Shown here piece by piece: positions 33,059 through 40,570 of a stretch of DNA of 64,000 nucleotides. The stretch lies in the NCBI GenBank assembly GCA_937136425.1, contig CAKZON010000019.1:62001-126000 (forward strand), in the 5' to 3' direction. The position numbers were made by a program, and so were the translations under genes. Each line of letters starts with the position of its first letter. Position 1 is the first letter of the stretch. The notes under the pieces were generated by a model, which was not told the DNA's origin, made no database searches, and saw only the letters and a program-made list of their open reading frames with translations. The stretch is from an uncultured Crocinitomix sp. (GTDB lineage: Bacteria > Bacteroidota > Bacteroidia > Flavobacteriales_D > Crocinitomicaceae).

Positions 33059-34234
33059 TTAAAATCTCTCTTTTTTTTGTTGTTTTCGTTGTTCTTTTCG
33101 TTTTTCGCGTTTTTCTTCTTCTTTGCGTTCTGCGTCTCTTTCTGCTTTTTGTTCCTCTTTGCGTTTTGCTTTCCGCTCCTCTTCACGTTTTTCAGCCTTC
33201 TTTTTAGCCGAAAGGCGCTCTTTTAATGCACGGCGTTTTTCATCCAATTCTTCCAACGTATTTTTATCTACGTTGAGTAGTCTATCTCTTCGAGCTTCGT
33301 ATTTTGACTTGGCACGATTAAATTCTTTGTGTTTGTTTTTTACTTTCTCCTTGGCTTTTTCCCATTTTTGGTCTAGTTTTTCACCACCTCGTTTCTTGTT
33401 AAACGAATCGGTCATCTTGTCCAATTTCTTGTTCAGTTTTGAATCCGTTCCAAAACGTTCTTTTACTCTTGAAATTTTGCTTCCTAAATCGGGTACGTCA
33501 GAGAAGTTGCTCCCTCCACTTTCTTTACTAAATCGGTCTAAGTTTTTTTCTAGGTTATCAACTGAATCAGTAAAACGAGAAACTTGTTTTTTTGCATCTT
33601 TCAGCTTGTTTTCAAGTTTTTCTTTTTTGGTCAACCAATCGTCTTTCTTTTTTTTGATTGATTCAATTTTTTTTCCAAATTCATCAATCTTTTCTTTTTT
33701 GCGTTTTAGGCCACTTGGCACTTTATCTTTGATTTTTTTATCAAAAGCGTCTTCTATTTTTTTCTTTTTAGCCCCAAACTCTTCCTTTTTCTTCGTTAAA
33801 TTTTCTGCAAATTTGGGGCTTGGAATAGCGGCATCTAATGGAGAGGTATTAGAATTACTTGGTATTCCGGAAAGACCAGAGGGGGCTTTGCGTTCATTGT
33901 TTTGCTTTTGTTTTAATGCTTGCAAGGCTTGTTTTCTCTTGGTGTCCCAAACATTCAATTCTTTTTTTTTCTCAGACATGGATGGGATTTCTCCCAATTT
34001 TCCCTTGAATTGGTCGCCGAAATTTCCAAAATCAGTTTGACCTGTCAACGCACCCATTTTCTTTTCAAGTTCTTGCCTTTCGGTCATTAACTTTTTAAGC
34101 GTGCTGTTTTGTTCCAACACTTCTTCTAAAGGGTTTGCTTTGGAGGTCTTTTCAAAACTCATTTCATCTGTAGTAGAAGCCTTCTTTTTTTTAGGCTTCT
34201 TTTCTACAAATGATTTCCAACTCTTAGCTTTCAT
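33059..34234 (-). CDS. Lys/Glu-rich coiled-coil protein
   Basis: 391 residues of very biased composition (Lys, Glu, Arg, Asp, with poly-KKK and EEK runs). It contains repeated AKRKEEQKAERDAERKEEEK-type segments near the C-terminus and KKKIEDAFDKKIKD-like stretches in the middle. A short less-charged region (about 120-150) has SGLSGIPSNSNTSPLDAAIP. I see no signal peptide, transmembrane segment or domain I can name. It is probably an elongated scaffold or nucleic-acid/charge-binding linker of the same assembly. It sits in the middle of the operon with 28- and 3-base gaps. Long open frames on the opposite strand here are a by-product of this composition. Confidence 0.6.
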   Translation of the reverse strand: MKAKSWKSFVEKKPKKKKASTTDEMSFEKTSKANPLEEVLEQNSTLKKLMTERQELEKKMGALTGQTDFGNFGDQFKGKLGEIPSMSEKKKELNVWDTKRKQALQALKQKQNNERKAPSGLSGIPSNSNTSPLDAAIPSPKFAENLTKKKEEFGAKKKKIEDAFDKKIKDKVPSGLKRKKEKIDEFGKKIESIKKKKDDWLTKKEKLENKLKDAKKQVSRFTDSVDNLEKNLDRFSKESGGSNFSDVPDLGSKISRVKERFGTDSKLNKKLDKMTDSFNKKRGGEKLDQKWEKAKEKVKNKHKEFNRAKSKYEARRDRLLNVDKNTLEELDEKRRALKERLSAKKKAEKREEERKAKRKEEQKAERDAERKEEEKREKRKEQRKQQKKERF

Positions 34235-34262
34235 TAATTCTTAATTCAAAAAAGTTTAAAAA

Positions 34263-34745
34263 CTAAGATGATGCTAATTCAAGCTCATTACGTATGATCT
34301 CCTCTAATATCGAAGGAGCAGGTACAGTAACCAGTTTGGTTCGCATTAATGAGCTTCCCTCAGCTGAATATTGATATTTTTGAGAGTAAGCTGCGCCAAC
34401 TGCAGAGGCAGATAAAAATCCTACTTTAACATCTGCAGACACACCTGAGTTACTGGTCTCAGATCGCATACTTATTGCAATCTTTAATTCTATAACAGTA
34501 TCTACAAATTGGTAAAAGGTAGGTGTAAATCCTAACCCTAACAAACTATATGAGTTAGGGCTTGATGAAGTTAGTTTGAGCAGTGCTGCTGGATCAGCAG
34601 TTCCGTCTTCTTTCAGCCCTGCCATGAATTTTGTAATCTTCATGGAGACTTTATCTAGTTCAAATTGTGCTTCCGCAATACCAACCCCCAAACTTTTTAC
34701 CATCTCAGGAAACGGGGCATTCAATAATTCTTGTCCTATGGCCAT
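34263..34745 (-). CDS. Shared-module family member 4
   Basis: 160 residues, close to the minimal form. N-module FPEMVKSLGVGIAEAQFELD lies at about residues 13-32 and LGLGFTPTFYQFVDTVIELK at about 69-88. A short variable strand region follows (GVSADVKVGFLSASAVGAAY), then the C-module YQYSAEGSSLMRTKLVTVPA at about 123-142 and SILEEIIRNELE to the end. Very similar to member 3 over both modules (GFTPTFYQFVDT, SAEGSS, RTKL). Cytoplasmic by absence of any export signal. Function unknown. Confidence 0.7.
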   Translation of the reverse strand: MAIGQELLNAPFPEMVKSLGVGIAEAQFELDKVSMKITKFMAGLKEDGTADPAALLKLTSSSPNSYSLLGLGFTPTFYQFVDTVIELKIAISMRSETSNSGVSADVKVGFLSASAVGAAYSQKYQYSAEGSSLMRTKLVTVPAPSILEEIIRNELELASS

Positions 34746-34778
34746 ATTATTATTTTAAATGATAATTAAATTATTTGC

Positions 34779-34807
34779 CCATGACACAGAAAGGTCCCGT
34801 GTCATGG
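34779..34807 (-). promoter_or_regulatory. Hairpin inside the operon
   Basis: A perfect 9-bp stem, CCATGACAC (34779-34787) with GTGTCATGG (34799-34807), and an 11-base loop, in the 70-base gap between family members 3 and 4. On the minus strand no T run follows, so it is more likely an mRNA processing or stability element, or a partial attenuator, than a full terminator. Confidence 0.5.
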
Positions 34808-34815
34808 TAATATTT

Positions 34816-35592
34816 TTACTCCGTTGGTGTTACGGCAGTATTATTGGCTAAAAGAAGTCGAATTCTATCTTCTAAAATGGCTGGTGGTGGAACAGGAGCT
34901 AATTTAGTTCTTAATAAACTAGAGCCTTCAGCCGAATAACTGTATTTTGAAGCATAGGTGGCATTTACTTGGCTTGTTGATACCGTTTTATTTTTAGACT
35001 TTTTACCAAGTTTTCTTCTAGCTCGTCTTAATGCTTTTGTTTTTGTAATTGTTTTATTGGTTGTACCAATTTCAACTTCTCTTGAAGATTCACTTGTGAT
35101 TGAAATCGCAATTCTTACTTCAATTATTGTATCAACGAATTGGTAAAATGTTGGTGTAAAACCAAGTTCTAACATTGAAATACGCACAGGTACTGATACT
35201 GTTGAGTCTCCTGTTGAACCCGTTAGACTTGCAACCGTATCTGTAAATTCGGCATCAGAAGAAGCTGCTGTAATGGCAGGTGTAAATGTGAAATCACCGC
35301 TACTCATGCTTGTATAAAGCACTCTTCTAAATCCTAAATCGGCACTATTAAAAAGTACTACGGCTGAATTATGTGTGATGAATTCGTTTCCGAAAAAAAC
35401 ACGACTATCTTCAAACGTTACATTGCCATTATCATCTGTAATGGTGGCTAGCCCGCCCATCATTTCCGCAACTTCGATTGAGTTTTCGTCTAATTTAATT
35501 TGTGCTTCCGCAATTGCAAAAGCCATTTCTCTAATCATATCCCCCATAGGGACATCTAGTAGTTGTTGGCCAACTGAATCATTTATTGCCAT
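34816..35592 (-). CDS. Shared-module family member 3
   Basis: 258 residues. N-module MGDMIREMAFAIAEAQIKLD lies at about residues 16-35 and LELGFTPTFYQFVDTIIEVR at about 145-164. Between the two halves is an insertion of about 90 residues (NGNVTFEDSRVFFGNEFITH and so on) that other members lack. After the core there is a basic stretch (KTKALRRARRKLGKKSKNK), then the C-module SAEGSSLLRTKLAPVPPPAI. The basic stretch could bind nucleic acid or an acidic partner. No signal peptide. Function unknown. Confidence 0.7.
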   Translation of the reverse strand: MAINDSVGQQLLDVPMGDMIREMAFAIAEAQIKLDENSIEVAEMMGGLATITDDNGNVTFEDSRVFFGNEFITHNSAVVLFNSADLGFRRVLYTSMSSGDFTFTPAITAASSDAEFTDTVASLTGSTGDSTVSVPVRISMLELGFTPTFYQFVDTIIEVRIAISITSESSREVEIGTTNKTITKTKALRRARRKLGKKSKNKTVSTSQVNATYASKYSYSAEGSSLLRTKLAPVPPPAILEDRIRLLLANNTAVTPTE

Positions 35593-35627
35593 AATTATTT
35601 TGTTTTAAGGTTAATGTTTATATTTTT

Positions 35628-36077
35628 TTATGAATCTGCTATTTCTTTTAATAGTTCGCTTAATCTTTCTGGGGCTGGAAGCGAAACCAACCTAGCCGCA
35701 ATAGATGATGAACCTTCTGCTGACATTTCAAACTTTCTAGCGTAAGAGGCAGAAACGCTCACAGCCACAATTCCGGCTTGAACACCTACCTCGGCGCCAA
35801 TGGCAAAATCTTCCGATTCTGCTACAGAAAATTCGAGTTTTGCCTCAACTGTTGCTTCTGTAAAAGCATAAAACGTAGGCGCAAAACCTAAACTAATTAG
35901 GTTATAGTCTTCATTGTTTATATTAACAGTTGTGGCCGCCATTTCCTGTGCCACTGCAATTGAATTTTTGTCTAAAGCTTGTTGCGCTTTTGCAACGGCT
36001 AAGCCTAGTTTTTCAATTAGTAGTGGCAATGGCGAGTTCACCAAAGCATTTACGACACTTGTTCCTGCTGTTGGCAT
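35628..36077 (-). CDS. Shared-module family member 2 (minimal unit)
   Basis: 149 residues, the shortest complete example. An N-terminal amphipathic helix, LPLLIEKLGLAVAKAQQALD, sits at about residues 17-36, continued by KNSIAVAQEMA. The strand motif LGFAPTFYAF follows at 63-72, then EAKLEFSVAESED, a glycine/alanine/valine-rich segment, and the C-module MSAEGSSSIAARLVSLPAPE at 118-137. It defines the shared fold without insertions: a helix pair followed by beta strands and a C-terminal helix. No signal peptide. It ends 35 bases before member 3. A self-assembling structural subunit is a reasonable guess only. Confidence 0.7.
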   Translation of the reverse strand: MPTAGTSVVNALVNSPLPLLIEKLGLAVAKAQQALDKNSIAVAQEMAATTVNINNEDYNLISLGFAPTFYAFTEATVEAKLEFSVAESEDFAIGAEVGVQAGIVAVSVSASYARKFEMSAEGSSSIAARLVSLPAPERLSELLKEIADS

Positions 36078-36080
36078 ATC

Positions 36081-37910
36081 TTATTGGTTAAATGTGTCTT
36101 TTATCTCCTCTAAAAATTGGTTGGGAGCAGGGAGTGCCACTAATCGCGCTGCAATTCTTGCATTACCAGAAACGTCAATACTAAATTGTCTTGAAGTTCG
36201 ACCATCAACGGATACTCCTACAGCTACGGTAGACGGATTATTTATTTTTTCAGAATCCTCTTTAATTCTTGTACTTGAATTACTGACGTCATCCACCAAG
36301 TAAAGACTTTCTGTATCTTCGAATGTTTCGCTAGAATTATTCCCAATAGCTATTGTTGTGTTTTCTTGTGTATTGGTATAAGTTGTAAATCGAATACTGG
36401 ATTGATTGTGTAGTAAATATGCTGTGTTTTGAATCACTTTATAACTAAATGATTCCTTTGCAATTTTCAAGCTTTCTAGATTCAAAGCGAGTGTGCTGAC
36501 AGTTGAGGTTAAAGAATATTCTTCAGTACCTATGTCAAATGAAAGTGTGTAGCTAGTTTCGGAAACAGCACCTGGTGAATCATATAAATGAATAAATCCA
36601 ACATCTAAGGTTGGGGTAGAAATAATAATTGGTTCTGCTGATGCAGGTGTAATTATTGGAGTTGCGCTGTTAACATAAAAATAGTCGGCACCTGAGGTTA
36701 GTTCTACAATTACTTTTCTATACAACAGATTTTTGTTTTCATCTGGCGCTAAGTCTTCACCTTTATATTCAATATCAATTTGACTTTTTGTAGCGCCTTC
36801 TCCCATAAACCATTTTCTTAATGATTCTGCTCTTCTCTCTGAGAGGTCTTTGTTGTAACTGTTCCCTCCGCTTCCATCTGTATAACCAGTAATGGTTATT
36901 GACATGGATGAGTCTCTTCTGAGGATGTCAGCCAATACACGGAGTGGTAGATCGATATCTGTATTGTCTATTGTCGTGGGGCCATCAGTATAGGAATTCT
37001 CTAATGCAATACCTGCATCATCCTTATCAAAGTCAAAATGTAATTCAATTGGTTTTGGACCACCAGTTTTAAGCTCATAAGTACTAGCAGTACTGTCAAA
37101 TCCAACTATGTCACCAGACCCAACAAATCCATTAATTGTAGTAAAGGCAGATGTATAGTCGGTTACTGTTGTGCTAATGTCAAATGTAGCTGCACCACCA
37201 TTGTATTTAACGGTGTCTAAAGTTGCATAATCTGCAATTTTAAGTATTGAGCAGTCAACTGCTGAAGGTTCTTGTGGTAGATTAATTACAATAAAACCAT
37301 CTAAGTTTTGAACAGATTCATCAGCTGAAACACTCACATTTGTTGCTTGGTATTTTGAAGAATCAATTTCAGTCGAAACACGCTCAATTTGCGCGTCTTG
37401 CCTAATTTCATTTTCAAATTTCTCAATTCGATCAATAGCACCTTTTGTTTGATCCATTTTTACTGTGGTAGATTCAATTGTGATTTCCTCAGTATTCGAA
37501 CTCGTCGTGACAAACGCTCTGGAACTTTTAAATTCTTTTCGGTGAGCTTTGTTACGATCTTTGCGTAAAAAATCCAGCTTTTCTTTAGAATATCCCCCTT
37601 GTTTTGCAAAGTCTACACTTAATTCGCCACCAATTTCAAAGCCAGTGGCTAAGCGCATTTTTAATTCAATTTCTGCGCTAATATCTGCAAATTGAAAACT
37701 GTAAAAGGCTGGTACAAATCCTAATTCAAGTAAGGATTTCCCTCCAAATCCACCTTGCGGATCGGCTAGGGCTAGAGCCTGTTTAACGGAATTGTCATCT
37801 AGTTGTTTTTGTGCTTTTGCAATACCTATCCCCATATTGGAAATCATATCGGTAATGTCAACCTGCTTGAGAATGTCTGCTGCAGATTTTAGCTTATCTA
37901 TTTCGCTCAT
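36081..37910 (-). CDS. Shared-module family member 1 with internal OmpA-like domain
   Basis: 609 residues, the largest member. N-module TDMISNMGIGIAKAQKQLDD lies at about residues 19-38 and LLELGFVPAFYSFQFADISA at about 59-78. At about 285-405 there is an OmpA-like peptidoglycan-binding fold (PIELHFDFDKDD, ITITGYTDGSGGNSYNKDLS, ERRAESLRKWF), with the GYTD and ERRAESL signatures intact. A beta-rich region follows, and the C-module appears as GNARIAARLVALPAPNQFLE at the end. OmpA domains are normally periplasmic, yet there is no signal peptide or transmembrane helix. It ends three bases before member 2. Confidence 0.75.
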   Translation of the reverse strand: MSEIDKLKSAADILKQVDITDMISNMGIGIAKAQKQLDDNSVKQALALADPQGGFGGKSLLELGFVPAFYSFQFADISAEIELKMRLATGFEIGGELSVDFAKQGGYSKEKLDFLRKDRNKAHRKEFKSSRAFVTTSSNTEEITIESTTVKMDQTKGAIDRIEKFENEIRQDAQIERVSTEIDSSKYQATNVSVSADESVQNLDGFIVINLPQEPSAVDCSILKIADYATLDTVKYNGGAATFDISTTVTDYTSAFTTINGFVGSGDIVGFDSTASTYELKTGGPKPIELHFDFDKDDAGIALENSYTDGPTTIDNTDIDLPLRVLADILRRDSSMSITITGYTDGSGGNSYNKDLSERRAESLRKWFMGEGATKSQIDIEYKGEDLAPDENKNLLYRKVIVELTSGADYFYVNSATPIITPASAEPIIISTPTLDVGFIHLYDSPGAVSETSYTLSFDIGTEEYSLTSTVSTLALNLESLKIAKESFSYKVIQNTAYLLHNQSSIRFTTYTNTQENTTIAIGNNSSETFEDTESLYLVDDVSNSSTRIKEDSEKINNPSTVAVGVSVDGRTSRQFSIDVSGNARIAARLVALPAPNQFLEEIKDTFNQ

Positions 37911-37937
37911 TGTTTAAAGTTTTGGATTAATAAAATT

Positions 37938-38489
37938 TTATATAGGCAATACTACTTTCGGTAATTCTATGGCCATTTCTGGCTTTAAATTTTCTTTAGT
38001 TACCGTAAAATATTTGTGCTTTTTTTGTGTCGTTAAAATTTGCTGTTTTGAAACAGTATACCCTCTTTGAAGCCAGTTCAGTAATTCATCTGTTAAAGGT
38101 TGTTTACCTCTACCAATGGTTTCTTGCGCTTTTTTAAATAAAGCCGTTGCTTCTGCCTTGTCCTCTTTTAACAGGTATTGAACGGCCTTTTTTTCTAAGG
38201 CAACCACATAGTTTTTTTTGACAAAATCAGCTTTATCAATACTGCCCTCCAATAATGCAATGGCTTTGTCGCAGTATGATATCACTTCATCATGCGCACC
38301 TGAAAGCTCTAAAGATTCCATGACGCATTGTGTATAATGTTGGAAAAACACTTCTGGTGCATTTTCTTGGGTGCACATTCTAATCCCTTCTCGATAGTGA
38401 CGTAGGGCTTCGGTGTGTTCTCCTTTTAAACTGTAGATTTTTCCGTTCTCTACAATTCCTAAATGCATGAATTTATTTTGTTCGCTCAT
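37938..38489 (-). CDS. TPR-like helical protein
   Basis: 183 residues. At least two TPR-like helical hairpins: MHLGIVENGKIYSLKGEHTE followed by ALRHYREGIRM at about residues 8-38, and YVVALEKKAVQYLLKEDKAE followed by ATALFKKAQETI at about 94-125. The C-terminal tail is non-TPR (VTKENLKPEMAIELPKVVLP). No export signal. Its ATG overlaps the stop of the upstream L7/L12-like gene by four bases (ATGA), so the two are translationally coupled. A chaperone or adaptor role for the other operon products is inferred. Confidence 0.7.
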   Translation of the reverse strand: MSEQNKFMHLGIVENGKIYSLKGEHTEALRHYREGIRMCTQENAPEVFFQHYTQCVMESLELSGAHDEVISYCDKAIALLEGSIDKADFVKKNYVVALEKKAVQYLLKEDKAEATALFKKAQETIGRGKQPLTDELLNWLQRGYTVSKQQILTTQKKHKYFTVTKENLKPEMAIELPKVVLPI

Positions 38490-39601
38490 TGTTTTGTGTA
38501 ATAATCGTAATCTACTGTGCAGCCAACTTCTTCTAATTCAGCTGCAATACACCTGTATAATAAATCTCCCAATGGTTTAGGAAATTCCCAGACCGAAGAA
38601 ATGCTTTCTGGCAACTCATCTTCTGAAAGGTATTGGGCCAACACTGTTTTAGATTGATTTAAATCGCCCATTTGCTCAATAATTAGCTTGTAATTATTGG
38701 GCTTAATAATGTGTGCCATACAAGTGAGGCCGGCCGAACCGTACAATTTTATTTTGTCAGCAACTGTTTTACCATTGGCAGATGATTCCAATTGAATGGG
38801 TAGGTTTGAAATAACGTTGTCAATAATTTCTGCAGGCATTCCTGTTTCTTCCATTAAAACCGAACGAAATTTTTCATTCGTTTCGTCCACTTTTACCAAA
38901 TTAATTTCAAATCTTTGAAAGCTTTGGTTCGTCATTTTTAAGAGACCAGTAGACTGAAATTTCTTCCAAATATCTTGGGCTGTTTTATAATCCAAGTTTG
39001 TAATTTGGTTGGTTTCATTTAAGTCAACACCAAGTTTCAAATAATTTAAATGGCTTTGGAATTTATGGAGAAGCATTTTGTTTTCATTTCCGTCACCAAC
39101 AAAAAGAGTATATAAATCTTTTTTCGGAGAGCTGATAATTACTTCCGTATCTAATCTGTCGCATAAAGCTTGCGCTGTTGATTCAGAAACATTTCCAAGT
39201 ACAACACAAGGATCACTCGTTAATAAGTTGAACGCTTCTTGTAAATCACAAGCAAGAAACTCACTTAACTTTTTTGCTACAATTGGCACATGTTCAATGT
39301 CATGGATATAAATACCAACATCTACCGGGGCTTGCTTTTCTGGTAAAGGATCAGTAGATGGCTGTATGCGAGCTACCATTCCTAAAGTAGTTAATAATTC
39401 ATTACATTGATTGGCTAATTTGGCATCAATATTTGAAAATAATACTGTTGGAGTATTATATAAAGCTTGGACAACTAATTCAACTGGAGTGCCTAAAACA
39501 TCTGACAACATTTTTGATGCGGAAGGGTTAGCAGATCCAATAGAATCAATAATTACGTGGTAGGTATCCTCTACGACATTTTGGGTATCGTTCGTTTTCA
39601 A
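38486..39601 (-). CDS. Multi-unit protein resembling ribosomal L7/L12 C-terminal domains
   Basis: 371 residues, first gene of the operon, no signal peptide. It divides into about five units of 65-70 residues (about 14-80, 94-157, 163-230, 232-298 and 303-367). The clearest are unit 1 (YHVIIDSIGSANPSASKMLS ... LVVQALYNTPTVL ... ANQCNELLTTLGMVARI) and unit 2 (VDVGIYIHDIEHVPIVAKKL ... AFNLLTSDPCVVL ... ALCDRLDTEVII). The order strand, helix, helix ending in P-x-V-L, helix ending in L.....V.I matches the L7/L12 C-terminal or ClpS-like fold. This is pattern recognition without an alignment tool. Such domains bind protein partners, so it could be a recruiting or clamp protein. Confidence 0.55.
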   Translation of the reverse strand: MKTNDTQNVVEDTYHVIIDSIGSANPSASKMLSDVLGTPVELVVQALYNTPTVLFSNIDAKLANQCNELLTTLGMVARIQPSTDPLPEKQAPVDVGIYIHDIEHVPIVAKKLSEFLACDLQEAFNLLTSDPCVVLGNVSESTAQALCDRLDTEVIISSPKKDLYTLFVGDGNENKMLLHKFQSHLNYLKLGVDLNETNQITNLDYKTAQDIWKKFQSTGLLKMTNQSFQRFEINLVKVDETNEKFRSVLMEETGMPAEIIDNVISNLPIQLESSANGKTVADKIKLYGSAGLTCMAHIIKPNNYKLIIEQMGDLNQSKTVLAQYLSEDELPESISSVWEFPKPLGDLLYRCIAAELEEVGCTVDYDYYTKQ

Positions 39602-39921
39602 GAAAGTAAAATATTAATTGGGTTAATAAATTTAATCGCTCTATAATATTACGAGCTTTTTTTAAATAAACAATACTTTTTAACATTTATTGTGTAAGCA
39701 GTATTTTGGATAAAGTATCACAGTTTTATTGATTGAAAAAATGTGTGACTGAATCGTTTTATTTTCAGTGTTATTTGTTTTTCAGTAGGTTATGGTAGCT
39801 GTTTTGCGTTTTTATGCAACAGAGAGTTATTCCAATTTTGAGGTCGGTTAGGCCGAAAACTATCAATTATATTTTTGATAGTTGCGTTAATTTTGATGAA
39901 AAGAGTAGTGAGTAGACTATA
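39602..39921. other. 320-base gap upstream of the ten-gene operon
   Basis: No gene is visible. It presumably contains the promoter of the minus-strand operon, but I could not identify a convincing -33/-7 pair. One 8-bp inverted repeat, ACTATCAA (39859-39866) with TTGATAGT (39875-39882), has an eight-base loop; it lacks a T run on either strand, so it could be an operator or a weak terminator for the PhnA-type gene. Confidence 0.4.
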
Positions 39922-40503
39922 CTACATTTTTTTGACGAATTTCGTTAAAATGACAATTTGTTGCCCTTCAACTTTTCCTTCTATTTGCTCGGCATTATCC
40001 CATACTAATGAGATTCTACGAACAGCTGTTCCGCGTTTAGCCGTGAAGCTTGCTCCACCTTTAACATTTAAGTCTTTTGTTAGTACAACCGTATCTCCAT
40101 TTTCAAGAATTACTCCATTAACATCTTTATGTATAACAGCTTCATCCTCATCATCTCCTTCACCAGTTGCAGCTGCCCATTTTAAAGTATCTTCTTCTAA
40201 ATACATCATGTCCAGCAAATCTTGTGTCCAGCCTTCTGATTTAAGTCTGTTTAACATGCGCCAAGCAATAACTTTAACTGCATCAACTTCGCTCCACATG
40301 CTTTCATTTAAACAACGCCAGTGGTTTGGGTCTACTTCATCAGGATTCTCAATTTGAGTCTTACAAGTATCACAAACAAGTATTGTATCGTCAACAGTTC
40401 CTTTCGGATGCGGAGGCACTTCAAACAAGCTTAAATTGTTTTTTGAAGAACAGATTTCACATTGAGACGCTGCACGTTCCTGGATAGTTTTTTCGATACT
40501 CAT
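39922..40503 (-). CDS. PhnA-type zinc-ribbon protein
   Basis: 193 residues from the ATG at 40503; a TTG two codons upstream is less likely. An N-terminal zinc ribbon has two Cys pairs, CEIC and CDTC (about residues 16-51). The C-terminal about 65 residues are the PhnA (YjdM-like) domain: VNGVILENGDTVVLTKDLNV, then EGQQIVILTKFVKK. Despite the historical name, the family has no proven role in phosphonate degradation, and no phn genes are nearby. A middle helical region with many acidic residues (GEGDDEDEAVI) links the two. It is cytoplasmic. Confidence 0.9.
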   Translation of the reverse strand: MSIEKTIQERAASQCEICSSKNNLSLFEVPPHPKGTVDDTILVCDTCKTQIENPDEVDPNHWRCLNESMWSEVDAVKVIAWRMLNRLKSEGWTQDLLDMMYLEEDTLKWAAATGEGDDEDEAVIHKDVNGVILENGDTVVLTKDLNVKGGASFTAKRGTAVRRISLVWDNAEQIEGKVEGQQIVILTKFVKKM

Positions 40504-40570
40504 AACCAATACTTAATTTAAGTGTAAAGCTATAAATATTTATGGTTGAGAGAGTGCTAGTAAACTTAAT

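Noticed and set aside
33123..34040. Long open frame on the plus strand opposite the coiled-coil gene (305 codons, Phe/Ser-rich)
   Set aside because: It is the antisense image of Lys/Glu-rich codons; no signal, domain or start context, and the minus-strand gene is in an operon.
30361..39601. Phage tail-like or contractile injection system reading of the unknown operon
   Set aside because: No sheath, tube, baseplate, spike, AAA+ ATPase or VgrG-like gene is recognisable; the shared modules do not match them as far as I can tell.
39875..40357. 160-codon plus-strand frame opposite the PhnA-type gene
   Set aside because: Antisense shadow; the minus-strand gene has clear zinc-ribbon and PhnA motifs.
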